50,623 nucleotides of DNA, from the NCBI GenBank assembly GCA_003539625.1, contig DPOU01000029.1, positions 1 to 50,623 on the forward strand. The letters run 5' to 3'. This DNA comes from Acholeplasmatales bacterium. Its GTDB lineage: Bacteria; Bacillota_I; Bacilli_A; ML615J-28; CAG-313. Shown here piece by piece: positions 34,589 through 43,266 of the stretch (the first letter of the stretch is position 1; the number at the start of each line of letters is the position of its first letter). The notes beneath the pieces are model-generated. The model made no database searches. It worked only from the letters and a program-made list of their open reading frames with translations, and had not been told where the DNA came from. A program made the position numbers and the translations under genes.

Positions 34589-34688
34589 TTTTTTCTTCTT
34601 CCCTAGCTTTTCGATAATTTAAATAATCATCAATTTTGCCTGTAGTTGTAAAATGTTCAAACAATTTGTTTGCTTTTTTAGTTGTCAT
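34545..34688 (-). CDS. yqzL: YqzL family small protein
   Basis: A 47-aa protein reading KLFEHFTTTGKIDDYL and then Lys/Glu-rich residues. GGAGGG lies 5 nt before ATG 34688. Its pattern 'F..TG.ID.YL' and its position between era and recO match Bacillus YqzL, a small conserved protein of unknown function. The last 44 nt are inside recO in another frame, which ties translation of the two genes together. Confidence 0.8.
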   Translation of the reverse strand: MTTKKANKLFEHFTTTGKIDDYLNYRKAREEEKNERTNKEKGDHSYI

Positions 34689-34757
34689 TTTATCCCTCCT
34701 TTATAAATAGGATGGAATAAAAATATTAGTTTTATACTTGTTTAAAATTAACAGTTT

Positions 34758-35663
34758 TTAGAAATCATCGTTATTATAACCAAATTCTTTTAATTGATAT
34801 TTTTTGTTACGCCAATTATCTTCTACTTTTACAAATAGTTCAAGATATACTGGTAATCCCAAGAAATTCTTAATATCTTTTCTTGCTTCAGTACCAATTT
34901 TTTTAATCATTGCACCTTTAGCACCAATAATTATTTTTTTCTGAGATAATCTTTCAACTACAATTGTTGCATGAATATCAATTATTTTATCCGATTCTTT
35001 AAAGCGATCAATTGTTACCGCAACGCTATGGGGAATTTCTTCGCTTGTATTTAATAATACTTTTTCTCTAATTAATTCACAAACAACAAAACGTTCAGGT
35101 TGATCAATCAATTGATCTTCAGGATAATACATTGGTCCATATTCTAGATTGCTAACTACCATTTCTAATAGTTTGTCGATATTAAAGCCTTCGGTTGCGC
35201 TGATTGTAATACCGCCAATAAAATTGCCATATTCTTTATATGTTTCAATATTTTCAACTATTTTATTGGTATCTTGTTCTTTATCAACTTTATTTGCGAC
35301 AAGAATTGTTGGAACTTTCGATTCCCTAAGAGCATCAATGATAAAACGGTCACCTGTACCTAGTGGAACATTGACATCAATTAAATACAATATCAAATCA
35401 ATGCCTGTTATACTTTTCAATGCAAAATCATTCATGATATTTCCTAGTTCATTGTGAGCTTTGTGAATACCTGGAGTATCAATAAAAATAATTTGTTCAT
35501 TATCGGTGGTATAAATACCTTGTATACGATTTCTCGTAGTTTGAGCTTTAGGTGTTACTATTGCAATTTTCTCTTTTAAAATGGCATTTAATAGTGTACT
35601 TTTACCAACATTAGGTCTACCAATAATGCTGACAAAACCTGATTTAAAATTCTTATTTTGCAT
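34758..35663 (-). CDS. era: GTPase Era
   Basis: A 301-aa ribosome-assembly GTPase. G1 GRPNVGKSTLLNAI, G3 DTPGIHKAHNELG, G4 NKVDKEQ and G5 SATEG are present, and a C-terminal KH domain (~200-295, with KIIIGAKGAMIKKIGTEAR) binds the 3' end of 16S rRNA. ATG 35663 overlaps cdd by 11 nt. Length and order (cdd-era-recO) are as in Bacillus. Confidence 0.97.
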   Translation of the reverse strand: MQNKNFKSGFVSIIGRPNVGKSTLLNAILKEKIAIVTPKAQTTRNRIQGIYTTDNEQIIFIDTPGIHKAHNELGNIMNDFALKSITGIDLILYLIDVNVPLGTGDRFIIDALRESKVPTILVANKVDKEQDTNKIVENIETYKEYGNFIGGITISATEGFNIDKLLEMVVSNLEYGPMYYPEDQLIDQPERFVVCELIREKVLLNTSEEIPHSVAVTIDRFKESDKIIDIHATIVVERLSQKKIIIGAKGAMIKKIGTEARKDIKNFLGLPVYLELFVKVEDNWRNKKYQLKEFGYNNDDF

Positions 35664-36060
35664 TTAATTCGGCCTCGTCAAATACAAATGGCATTATATC
35701 TTTAACCGTAGTTTCTTTATAAGTACCATCTAATCTAAAAAGTGTAATTTTAGCATCTTGGTTCATTAATTCAACAATAACTTGGCGGCACGCTCCGCAA
35801 GGGTATAGAAACTCTTGACTTTTGCCAATTAAAACAAGTTCAACAATATCATCTTTTCTTACGCCATTTGAATAAGCTGAAAAAAGGGCACTACGCTCAG
35901 CACAATTACTTAAGCCATATGAGGCATTTTCAATATTTGCACCTAAATAATAATTATCATCTTTAGTAATTACTAATGCACCTACTGAGAAATTTGAATA
36001 TTTAGCGTATGCATTATGATATGCTTTTAGTACTAGTTCATATTTCTTCTTATTTTCCAT
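35653..36060 (-). CDS. cdd: Cytidine deaminase
   Basis: A 135-aa zinc enzyme that converts cytidine/deoxycytidine to uridine forms. The zinc and catalytic site reads CAERSALF and PCGACRQV, the tetrameric three-Cys type; KYSNFSVGAL is the substrate-binding N-terminal motif. AGGTGAT lies before ATG 36060, 8 nt after ybeY. The dgkA gene usually found between ybeY and cdd is missing. Confidence 0.96.
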   Translation of the reverse strand: MENKKKYELVLKAYHNAYAKYSNFSVGALVITKDDNYYLGANIENASYGLSNCAERSALFSAYSNGVRKDDIVELVLIGKSQEFLYPCGACRQVIVELMNQDAKITLFRLDGTYKETTVKDIMPFVFDEAELNAK

Positions 36061-36068
36061 AATATCAC

Positions 36069-36518
36069 CTATCTTAATATTTCTAATTCATTTAGTATTT
36101 CATCTTGTAGTCCAAACATCACAACTTCATCTTCTTTTTCCATATGGTCATAACCTAACAAATGTAAGATTCCGTGAGTTATCAAAAAAGCACATTCACG
36201 GTATGGACTATGACCATATTCATTTGCTTGTTCAAATACTTTTTCTACACATATAAAAATATCACCTAATTCATATGGTAATTTACGATCTGGTTCATCA
36301 TCAATATATGCAAAAGATATTACATCCGTTGGACGATCTATTTTACGATATTGTAAATTTATATTATGAATTGTTTTTAAATCAACAAAGATATAACTTG
36401 CAACATGTTTATCTTCAATTTTTAGTTTTTTAGAAACTGTTGCAAGTATTGATTTTATTAATTTCTTTACATCAAAATCGAAATCTTCTGTGTTACCTGC
36501 TAAATTAAATTTAATCAT
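36069..36518 (-). CDS. ybeY: Endoribonuclease YbeY
   Basis: A 149-aa zinc-dependent RNase involved in 16S rRNA 3' maturation. The metal motif HGILHLLGYDHMEKED gives the HxxxHxxxxxH pattern; RPTDVISFAY is also diagnostic. ATG 36518 overlaps the phoH stop by 8 nt, with GAGG upstream; an adjacent ATG at 36521 is possible but too near the SD. The longer frame upstream is within phoH. Confidence 0.96.
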   Translation of the reverse strand: MIKFNLAGNTEDFDFDVKKLIKSILATVSKKLKIEDKHVASYIFVDLKTIHNINLQYRKIDRPTDVISFAYIDDEPDRKLPYELGDIFICVEKVFEQANEYGHSPYRECAFLITHGILHLLGYDHMEKEDEVVMFGLQDEILNELEILR

Positions 36519-37500
36519 CATTTTCCTCGTATTTTTCAATAATTTTAGAAACAAGTGGGTGTCGCATAACATCATACTTGCCAAATTGTACATGAGCAAT
36601 TCCTTGAACATTGGTAAGTATTCTAGTTGCAACAGTTAAACCACTAGTTATATGGTTTGGCAAATCAATTTGAGTTACGTCACCAGTAATTACCATCTTT
36701 GAATTGAAGCCAAGTCTTGTAATAAACATCTTCATTTGATTGCTTGTTGTATTTTGAGCTTCATCTAGGATTATCATTGCATTGTCTAAAGTTCTACCAC
36801 GCATATAGGCAAGCGGAGCAATTTCAACAACACCTTTTTCAATCATTTTATCTACATTTTCTTTACCCATAAATTCATACAATGCATCATATATTGGTAT
36901 TAAATATGGATCAACTTTTTCTTTTAAATCACCTGGTAAAAAGCCTAATTTTTCACCAGCTTCAACAACGGGTCTAGTGATAATTATCTTTTTTATTTGG
37001 TTTTTCTTAAGTGCGTTTACCGCATAAGCAACAGCCAAATACGTTTTTCCGGTTCCTGCACTACCAGTAACAAAAATAATACTAGCATGATCTAATGTAT
37101 CAATATAATGTTTTTGGGCTAATGTTTTAGCAACTATTTTTCTACCTTCAAAAGTATTCAAAATTACTTTTTTGTTGGCGTAAAAATTTAAAATCTGTTC
37201 TTTTGTTTGCTCAGTATCATGACTATTCATAAATAAAGTAACAATATGAATTAAGTCACGGGATTCTAAATGAAAATTTTTCTTAGTTATTTCTTCAATC
37301 GTTTTAAAAATATCTTGAAGAGTTTTATATAGTTCAATATTTAGGGTTTTAACTGATTCATCAACCGTAATAGCCCCACTTCTATGATTTAATTTAACAT
37401 TAGTCTCTTCAGAAATTAAATCAATATTAGCATTATTGGGTCCTAATATTTCTTTTTCAATTTCTAAATTATCAAAAGTAAATAAATTTACACTTGCCAT
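36511..37500 (-). CDS. phoH: PhoH-like ATPase
   Basis: A 329-aa protein with an N-terminal KH-like region (~1-110) and a P-loop ATPase domain: Walker A VTGSAGTGKTYLAV, ITRPVVEAGEKLGFLPGD, and Walker B MIILDEAQNTT. It is thought to act in RNA metabolism together with YbeY, which it overlaps. AGAGG precedes ATG 37500. In Bacillus yqfD lies upstream; here that position is taken by an unknown gene. Confidence 0.95.
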   Translation of the reverse strand: MASVNLFTFDNLEIEKEILGPNNANIDLISEETNVKLNHRSGAITVDESVKTLNIELYKTLQDIFKTIEEITKKNFHLESRDLIHIVTLFMNSHDTEQTKEQILNFYANKKVILNTFEGRKIVAKTLAQKHYIDTLDHASIIFVTGSAGTGKTYLAVAYAVNALKKNQIKKIIITRPVVEAGEKLGFLPGDLKEKVDPYLIPIYDALYEFMGKENVDKMIEKGVVEIAPLAYMRGRTLDNAMIILDEAQNTTSNQMKMFITRLGFNSKMVITGDVTQIDLPNHITSGLTVATRILTNVQGIAHVQFGKYDVMRHPLVSKIIEKYEENDD

Positions 37501-37559
37501 AACATCACGCCTCTCACATATATTATATCAATTTTTTTAAAATATATAAAGTAAAACGA

Positions 37560-38213
37560 CTAACTAGTACAATTTAAGATATTCCACAAAGCATTTTCGT
37601 AATTTGTTTCCGCATATTGTATCATTAATTTAGTTTTAATTCTACTATATAAATGAATTTTGTTTAATTGATAAATTGTCTGTACTACTTCAATACTATT
37701 ATCCAAACTATATTCTATTTTCCTCGAAGCATCAAAGATAAACCATTTATTATGATAATGTGCCAAGATACTAATTAAATACTCTTTATTATCATAAAAG
37801 AGTTTTACTCCAAAGTAAACCTCTTTTTTTAATTCTTTCAATAATTTACGATACAAGCTTATGCTTTCTAAAAAATCTAATCTTTGAATATACTCCATTT
37901 GAAATGCTTCGCTAAAATGAGCAATAACAAATTCCTTTTTTTGAATGATTTTCTTAATAATACGATAATTTAATAGACTTTTTAAAAAATCAAAGAGAAT
38001 TAACAATTTCTCTAGTTTAATACTATCAATGCTAATTATCATTGTTGTATCTTTAAAATAAATTATTTCTTCATTTGTGAAAATATCTTTTTTTAAGTAG
38101 TTCCATTTAAAAGGATATCTTTGACTATAATCATAACATATTTTAATAAAATTACGATCTTCATTACTTAATTCTAAAGTTTCAACTATATAATCTTTAC
38201 CCTTTATAATCAT
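37560..38213 (-). CDS. Hypothetical protein between phoH and RNase J
   Basis: A 217-aa protein without signal peptide or membrane helix, rich in Lys, Ile, Tyr and Phe. I recognise no motif. 'ILAHYHNKWFIFDASRKIEY' and 'AHFSEAFQMEYIQRLDF' suggest alternating strands and helices. A strong SD AGGGGTGG precedes ATG 38213, so it is probably expressed, but that site can pair with GCC-rich sequence just upstream (38215-38245), which could limit translation. It sits where sporulation gene yqfD lies in Bacillus, but does not resemble YqfD. Confidence 0.7.
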   Translation of the reverse strand: MIIKGKDYIVETLELSNEDRNFIKICYDYSQRYPFKWNYLKKDIFTNEEIIYFKDTTMIISIDSIKLEKLLILFDFLKSLLNYRIIKKIIQKKEFVIAHFSEAFQMEYIQRLDFLESISLYRKLLKELKKEVYFGVKLFYDNKEYLISILAHYHNKWFIFDASRKIEYSLDNSIEVVQTIYQLNKIHLYSRIKTKLMIQYAETNYENALWNILNCTS

Positions 38214-38214
38214 A

Positions 38215-38245
38215 AAACCACCCCTAACAATATATGAGGCGGTTT
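38215..38245 (-). promoter_or_regulatory. Hairpin over the SD of the unknown gene / end of the RNase J transcript
   Basis: AAACCACC (38215-38222) pairs with GGCGGTTT (38238-38245) with one G-U pair. On the minus strand it lies just after the RNase J stop and contains the GGGGTGG SD of the next gene, followed by TTTTATG. It could sequester the SD or be a weak terminator. Confidence 0.45.
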
Positions 38246-38256
38246 ATTTTTTAGAA

Positions 38257-39930
38257 CTATTTATAACATTCAATAAGAATAGGAATAATTTCTGGTTTAT
38301 GATGAATTAAACGATTTATTAATTTGCCTAATTCCTCTTTTAAAGTTTCTTCAATTTTGTCCATTTCTAATTTTTTCTTAACTAAGCCATTATTAACAAT
38401 TCTAGTAGCTAATTGGTTTATATCTTTTGATAATTCACTAAGCGGAACATTAATTGATAATCCTTTAGTTACGATATCTTTAGTTGAAACTACTTTGCGT
38501 AATCGAAGATTATAATTGATGGTTACAATTATTGCACCTTCTTCCGCAAGCGTTTCTCTACTTCTAATTACATCTTGATTTACATTTCCAAGTAATGATC
38601 CATCTACAAAGACATCGCCTACTGGTACACTTTCTTTTCCAACAAATTCACCATTTTCTAATAAAACTGCTTCACCATTGTCAAGTAAGAAAATATTTTC
38701 GGGTTTATATCCTGCATCTTTAGCGACCAGTGATTGTTCATACATATGACGATATTCTCCTTTTACAGGAATAATATATTTAGGTTTTAACATTGCATAA
38801 AGCAATTTCAAATCTTCTTTATCTGCATGTGAACTTCTAAGAATATCCTTATCGAAAATATGAGCATTTACGTCATAGCGATACAATGTATTAAGTGAAT
38901 CAATTGTTACTTTTTCAGTTCCAGGAACAGGAGGACAAACCGTAACAGTTGTATCATTGGGGCCTATCTTTATTAGTTTATCTTCACCAAGTGTCATTCT
39001 TACTAACAAACGATATGGTTCGTTACGAATTCCTGTTACAATTACTACTAAATCATTGCGATTTTCGCCAGTATCTATTCCTTCATAAGGTTTTAATGTT
39101 ACAAATGAATCTTTAGGAATATCTAAATAATTTGATTTAATTGCAACATTAATTATTTTTTCACCCTTACGACCGATGATAGCAATCTTTTTGCCTTTTT
39201 CAATTGACATATTAATAATTTTTTGAATTCGATTTAAATCTGATGAATAGGCTGAAACAATAATTCTACCTTTAGCGTTAATTAGAATATTCTTGTATGC
39301 ATGTTCAAACAATGAATCATTTTTTATACGATTTATTGAACCAGCACTAATACTTTCACTAAGAAGTGCTAAAACATGTTCTTTTCCTAAGTCGGTTATT
39401 TTGTCATAAGATGTTTGATATTTACCAAAAGATGTTGGGCCAAAGTTAAAATCAGTACAATATACAATTGGGCCATCTTCTGTCTTAATGGCAATAGCGA
39501 CTGATTCAGGTATACTGTGAGTTGTGTTGAATATTGAAACAGTAACATCTTTAAATTTTAATTGTTTAGTATCATTAATTCTAATCAATTTATAATTTTT
39601 AATGTCCATCTTATTTTCAGATAGTAAATTTTCAATTAAACAGATTGTAAAATGAGTTCCATAAACTCTTGTTGGGATTTTTTTCAATAAATATGGTAAT
39701 GCGCTAATATGGTCTTCATGGCCATGGGTTATAAATATTCCCTCTATGCGGTCTTTATTTTTAATTAAGTAATTTATATTTGGTATTACTGCATCTACCC
39801 CATACATATCAATATCGGGATATTTTATACCGGCATCAAGGATAAATATGTGTTGGTTTACTTCAACAACATACATATTTTTGCCATTTTCACCAAGCCC
39901 ACCAAGCGCAAAAATTTTAATTTTTGCCAT
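38257..39930 (-). CDS. rnj: Ribonuclease J
   Basis: A 557-aa metallo-beta-lactamase/beta-CASP ribonuclease with 5'-exo and endonuclease activity in mRNA decay. The metal site is THGHEDHISALPYL; further motifs are VYCTDFNFGP, ISAYSSDLNRIQ (beta-CASP) and SSHADKEDL. The C-terminal dimerisation domain (~450-557) is present. Whether it matches RNase J1 or J2 cannot be told here; the full HxHxDH motif argues for an active enzyme. AAAGGAA lies upstream of ATG 39930, with a clear promoter before it. Confidence 0.95.
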   Translation of the reverse strand: MAKIKIFALGGLGENGKNMYVVEVNQHIFILDAGIKYPDIDMYGVDAVIPNINYLIKNKDRIEGIFITHGHEDHISALPYLLKKIPTRVYGTHFTICLIENLLSENKMDIKNYKLIRINDTKQLKFKDVTVSIFNTTHSIPESVAIAIKTEDGPIVYCTDFNFGPTSFGKYQTSYDKITDLGKEHVLALLSESISAGSINRIKNDSLFEHAYKNILINAKGRIIVSAYSSDLNRIQKIINMSIEKGKKIAIIGRKGEKIINVAIKSNYLDIPKDSFVTLKPYEGIDTGENRNDLVVIVTGIRNEPYRLLVRMTLGEDKLIKIGPNDTTVTVCPPVPGTEKVTIDSLNTLYRYDVNAHIFDKDILRSSHADKEDLKLLYAMLKPKYIIPVKGEYRHMYEQSLVAKDAGYKPENIFLLDNGEAVLLENGEFVGKESVPVGDVFVDGSLLGNVNQDVIRSRETLAEEGAIIVTINYNLRLRKVVSTKDIVTKGLSINVPLSELSKDINQLATRIVNNGLVKKKLEMDKIEETLKEELGKLINRLIHHKPEIIPILIECYK

Positions 39931-39974
39931 TTGTATATTCCTTTCAATTTATTTTAATATTATTTCTTCGATTG

Positions 39975-40003
39975 ATTATAACACATATTTATTGTTTTTA
40001 CAA
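39975..40003 (-). promoter_or_regulatory. Promoter of the RNase J gene
   Basis: Minus-strand TTGTAA (40003-39998), a 17-nt spacer and TATAAT (39980-39975) with an extended TG. It lies directly after the spoVAF stop, separating the housekeeping gene from the sporulation operon. Confidence 0.75.
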
Positions 40004-40011
40004 ATGAATTA

Positions 40012-41385
40012 TTATGTTTTATTTTTATTCTTGGTTATTTTCTTATAGGGAAATCGAAATAATTGTTTCAAAAAATCTTTGCCATTAAAAGGAATCAAAG
40101 GATATAAATAGGATCTACCAAAGCTTTTCAAAGTACATAAATATATAATTAAAATAATGAAGCTAACAACTAAACCATAGATGTTAAAGAAAAATATTGA
40201 AGTTATGATAAAAATTTTGGATATTTTATTAGCAAGACTTAATTCATAACTTGGCGTAATATATGAACCGATTGCGCTAATAGCACCAAGCAAAACTACT
40301 TGTTCAGATAATACCCCAATAGTAATGGCAATTTCGCCAATCACAATCCCCGCAATCAACCCCATTGAAGTAGACAAAGCACTTGGGGTGTGAATTGAGG
40401 CCATTCTTATGAATTCTACACCTAATTCCATTAAGATTATTTGTAAAAATATTGCACTTTTGTTAAATTCAACATTGAACAAGTTTCCAAACATATTGGT
40501 AAATGGTAAGGAAAATTGTAATAAGGTATACCATAATGGCACACTAATAAACGATAGTATTATACCAATAAACCTAATAAACCTAAGATATGATCCTGCT
40601 AAGATGGATTGCCTAAATTCTTCCGCATGTTGCATATGATCAAAAATCGAAATTGGTCCAAGCATAGCACTAGGTGAAGTATCAACTAAAATGCCAAACA
40701 TTCCTTGATATAAATGTGCACAGAAAGTATCTGGTCTTTCCGTATATTTGACTAATGGATAGGGTGTATATTGATTTTTCAACATTAATTCTTCTAATGC
40801 TTTATCAGTCATTGTTAATTCTTCAACATTGATATTATCTAAAGACTGCTTGACCCGTTTTAAATATTTTTTATCAACAAAATTATCTAAATATATTAAA
40901 CTTACATAAGTTTTACTAATGCTACCTATTTCATACTTTTCAACCTTCAAATTACCACTTTTTACTCTTCTTCTTATTAAAGCAATGTTGGTAGCAATAT
41001 TTTCGGTAAAGCCATCTCTACTACCTCTTACGACTTTTTCATTTTCGGGCTCACCAATTGAACGATTGGGGTAATTCTTTACTTCACAAATTATTACTTC
41101 TTCTTCATCTGATATTATGGCAATATTACCATTTAAAATACTATTATAAATGGTTTGATAATCAGTGGTAATGGTTGCATTTTCATTATAAATTTCTTTG
41201 GCAATGTCTTTTTGTTTTGATAAATTTAAGTGTTCAAGCGAATAAATTATTTCAACAATTGCTTCATGATTACATAAAAAATTTAAAAATACAATAATAA
41301 AACTTTTTTTAAGGCCATCAACTTTTCGAAATGTAACATCAAAAGATTCTTGGTATGATAAATCCTTTTTTAATCTTTCTAACAT
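40012..41385 (-). CDS. spoVAF: SpoVAF / GerA-family germination protein
   Basis: A 457-aa GerA-type protein of the spore inner membrane. A hydrophilic N-terminal domain (~1-240) has EVKNYPNRSIGEPENEKVVRGSR-type sequence ('IGEPENEKVVRGSRDGF'), typical of GerAA/SpoVAF; a membrane domain with several helices follows (~270-440). SpoVAF modulates the SpoVA channel during germination. It starts 2 nt after the spoVAE stop (AAGGGA as SD) and ends the spoVA operon. It differs from receptor GerAA chiefly by context. Confidence 0.93.
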   Translation of the reverse strand: MLERLKKDLSYQESFDVTFRKVDGLKKSFIIVFLNFLCNHEAIVEIIYSLEHLNLSKQKDIAKEIYNENATITTDYQTIYNSILNGNIAIISDEEEVIICEVKNYPNRSIGEPENEKVVRGSRDGFTENIATNIALIRRRVKSGNLKVEKYEIGSISKTYVSLIYLDNFVDKKYLKRVKQSLDNINVEELTMTDKALEELMLKNQYTPYPLVKYTERPDTFCAHLYQGMFGILVDTSPSAMLGPISIFDHMQHAEEFRQSILAGSYLRFIRFIGIILSFISVPLWYTLLQFSLPFTNMFGNLFNVEFNKSAIFLQIILMELGVEFIRMASIHTPSALSTSMGLIAGIVIGEIAITIGVLSEQVVLLGAISAIGSYITPSYELSLANKISKIFIITSIFFFNIYGLVVSFIILIIYLCTLKSFGRSYLYPLIPFNGKDFLKQLFRFPYKKITKNKNKT

Positions 41386-41387
41386 TA

Positions 41388-41738
41388 TTATCCCTTAGGT
41401 CTTGTGGCAATAGCTACCATAAAGGCAAAAAATATAGCAGCAGCAATACCACTTGAAGTTAAATCAAAAATTCCTGAAAATAATCCTAAAACCCCTTCTT
41501 GGGTTGCGGCGGCAACAGCACTATGGGTTAAGGAATGCCCAAAACTTGAAATTGGTAACATTGCTCCGGCCCCTGCAAAATCAACTAATTTATCGTATAG
41601 ACCGAATGCTTCAAATAATGACCCAAGTACAACAAATAATACCACAGTTTGGACCGGTAATAATTTTAAAACATCCAGACACAATTGGGCAATTAAACAT
41701 ATTGTACCACCTATTAAAAAAGCATATAAAAAAATCAT
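41388..41738 (-). CDS. spoVAE: SpoVAE (SpoVAEb) membrane protein
   Basis: A 116-aa protein with four predicted membrane helices and the motif AGAGAMLPISSFGHSLTHSA, typical of SpoVAEb. With SpoVAC and SpoVAD it forms the channel that moves dipicolinic acid into the forespore and out during germination. ATG overlaps the spoVAD stop by 4 nt. SpoVAEa is not present. Confidence 0.95.
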   Translation of the reverse strand: MIFLYAFLIGGTICLIAQLCLDVLKLLPVQTVVLFVVLGSLFEAFGLYDKLVDFAGAGAMLPISSFGHSLTHSAVAAATQEGVLGLFSGIFDLTSSGIAAAIFFAFMVAIATRPKG

Positions 41739-42745
41739 TCGAAGCTCCTTTCTAAAGCAATAGCATGGGCGATTGCGGGGATGGTTTCATTTTGAGCAAC
41801 CATAATTGGATTCATTAAAGCTCCAGTTGCAATTATTAGCACTTTATGATAAATGCCAATTCTTAAAGCGTTTATAACATAACTTAAAGTTACTAACGTT
41901 ACACATCCGCATCCGCTTCCCCCCGCAAAAACATGTTGTTTTTCGATATCATAAAGCATTAATCCAGCATCATTAAAATTATCTGTTCGCATTATACCTA
42001 CGTTATTTACGATTTTTTCAAATATATCACTACCATATTTTGATAAATCACCTGTTAAAATTAAATCATATTCATCAGTGGTAATATTAAAATCTTGTAA
42101 ATGGGTTACCAAAGTTGAAGCAGCTGCTGGTGCCATTGTTCTTCCCATATCTTGAGAGTCCGATAATTCTGGATCAACTATTTTACCTAAGGTGGCTCGT
42201 ATTATTTTTATTGATGATGGAACTCTAGATACAATGCAAGATCCTGCTCCTGTAGTGGTTGAAGTCATTGAGTTAGGTTTTTGGCCACCATATTCAGTAG
42301 GATATCTAAACTGACGTTCACTTGTTGAGTTATGACTCGATGTTATTGTTACAACATTTTCACCATATCCTGCATCAATTAAATTACTTGCGACAATTAA
42401 ACTTTCTGTGCAGGTTGAGCATGCCGCAAAAACGCCAAGATATGGTGCATCGTATGCCCTTAAAGCATAATTAGTAATGGCTAATTGATTATTTAAATCG
42501 CCACCTACCATTGCATCAATATTTTTCATGTTTAAACCTGCCTTCTCTAAAACTAAATCTATCGCCATTTGTTGCATTTTTATTTCAGCTTGTTCCCAGT
42601 TTTCTTGCCCACAATGACTATCGTTAAAATGAACATCAAAATATTTGCCTAGTGGTCCTTTTGATTCCTTTGGCCCCGCAACAGTTGAAGTTGCTCTTAA
42701 GAATACATTTTCAAATTCAATACTATTTTTTCCTATTTTTCGCAT
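41735..42745 (-). CDS. spoVAD: SpoVAD dipicolinate-binding protein
   Basis: A 336-aa thiolase-fold protein that binds dipicolinic acid at the spore inner membrane. VAGPKESKGPLGKYFD and AACSTCTESL lie at the conserved places; SHNSTSERQFRYPTEYGGQ is diagnostic. AAGGTGATGAC precedes ATG 42745. It lies 4 nt after spoVAC and overlaps spoVAE. It appears intact at the normal length. Confidence 0.97.
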   Translation of the reverse strand: MRKIGKNSIEFENVFLRATSTVAGPKESKGPLGKYFDVHFNDSHCGQENWEQAEIKMQQMAIDLVLEKAGLNMKNIDAMVGGDLNNQLAITNYALRAYDAPYLGVFAACSTCTESLIVASNLIDAGYGENVVTITSSHNSTSERQFRYPTEYGGQKPNSMTSTTTGAGSCIVSRVPSSIKIIRATLGKIVDPELSDSQDMGRTMAPAAASTLVTHLQDFNITTDEYDLILTGDLSKYGSDIFEKIVNNVGIMRTDNFNDAGLMLYDIEKQHVFAGGSGCGCVTLVTLSYVINALRIGIYHKVLIIATGALMNPIMVAQNETIPAIAHAIALERSFE

Positions 42746-42749
42746 GTCA

Positions 42750-43184
42750 TCACCTTATTAAAAAAATTATCAATCCAAAAATGAAACCACTAACTACTCC
42801 TGCTGCGATAACCGCTCCTGCTAACTTAAACATATTTGTCATAATTCCTAAAACAATCCCTTCACTCTTGCTTTCTAAAGCTGATGATGTCATTGAATTT
42901 GAGAAACCGGTTATTGGTATCAATGTACCAGCACCTGAGAATTGACCAATTTTATCAAAAATACCAAGACCTGTCATAATGGCAGTTACTCCCACAACAA
43001 CAATATACATAAGGGTACTTGCTTCAGTCTTCTTTATTCCCATTTTTTCTTCAAATAAATATAACAAGACTTGCCCTATTAAGCAAATACTTCCACCTAC
43101 TAAAAAGGCCTTTATACAATTAGATAAAATAGGCCTTTTTATCTTATTTTCTTCTAATACTTTTTCGTATACCTTCTTTTCCAT
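42750..43184 (-). CDS. spoVAC: SpoVAC channel protein
   Basis: A 144-aa protein with about four predicted membrane helices and the motif FSGAGTLIPITGFSNSMTSSA shared by the family (first part ISGAGTLVPITGF-like). SpoVAC acts as a mechanosensitive channel for dipicolinic acid. ATG 43184 with AAAGGAAG is preferred to the in-frame codon at 43202. It is the first gene of spoVAC-AD-AE-AF; spoVAA and spoVAB are absent. Confidence 0.95.
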   Translation of the reverse strand: MEKKVYEKVLEENKIKRPILSNCIKAFLVGGSICLIGQVLLYLFEEKMGIKKTEASTLMYIVVVGVTAIMTGLGIFDKIGQFSGAGTLIPITGFSNSMTSSALESKSEGIVLGIMTNMFKLAGAVIAAGVVSGFIFGLIIFLIR

Positions 43185-43208
43185 TTTTTTACTTCCTTTC
43201 ATTCCCTA

Positions 43209-43235
43209 TTATTTGTAGAAAGGGTAGAATTATAC
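43209..43235 (-). promoter_or_regulatory. Candidate forespore (sigma-F/G) promoter of the spoVA operon
   Basis: Minus-strand GTATA (43235-43231), a 15-nt spacer and CAAATAA (43215-43209), resembling the GNATA ... CATnnTA pattern of sigma-G promoters. The sigF terminator just upstream means that spoVA needs its own promoter. The match is partial. Confidence 0.35.
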
Positions 43236-43239
43236 AAAA

Positions 43240-43266
43240 AAAGATTGAACCCTAAATTCAATCTTT
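43240..43266 (-). terminator. Terminator of sigF
   Basis: AAAGATTGAA (43240-43249) and TTCAATCTTT (43257-43266) form a perfect 10-bp stem. Minus-strand T7 follows. It separates spoIIA from spoVA and overlaps the sigF stop codon. Confidence 0.85.

Noticed and set aside
37560..38213. Unknown gene as a diverged yqfD
   Set aside because: No membrane helix and none of the YqfD sequence pattern; only the position matches.
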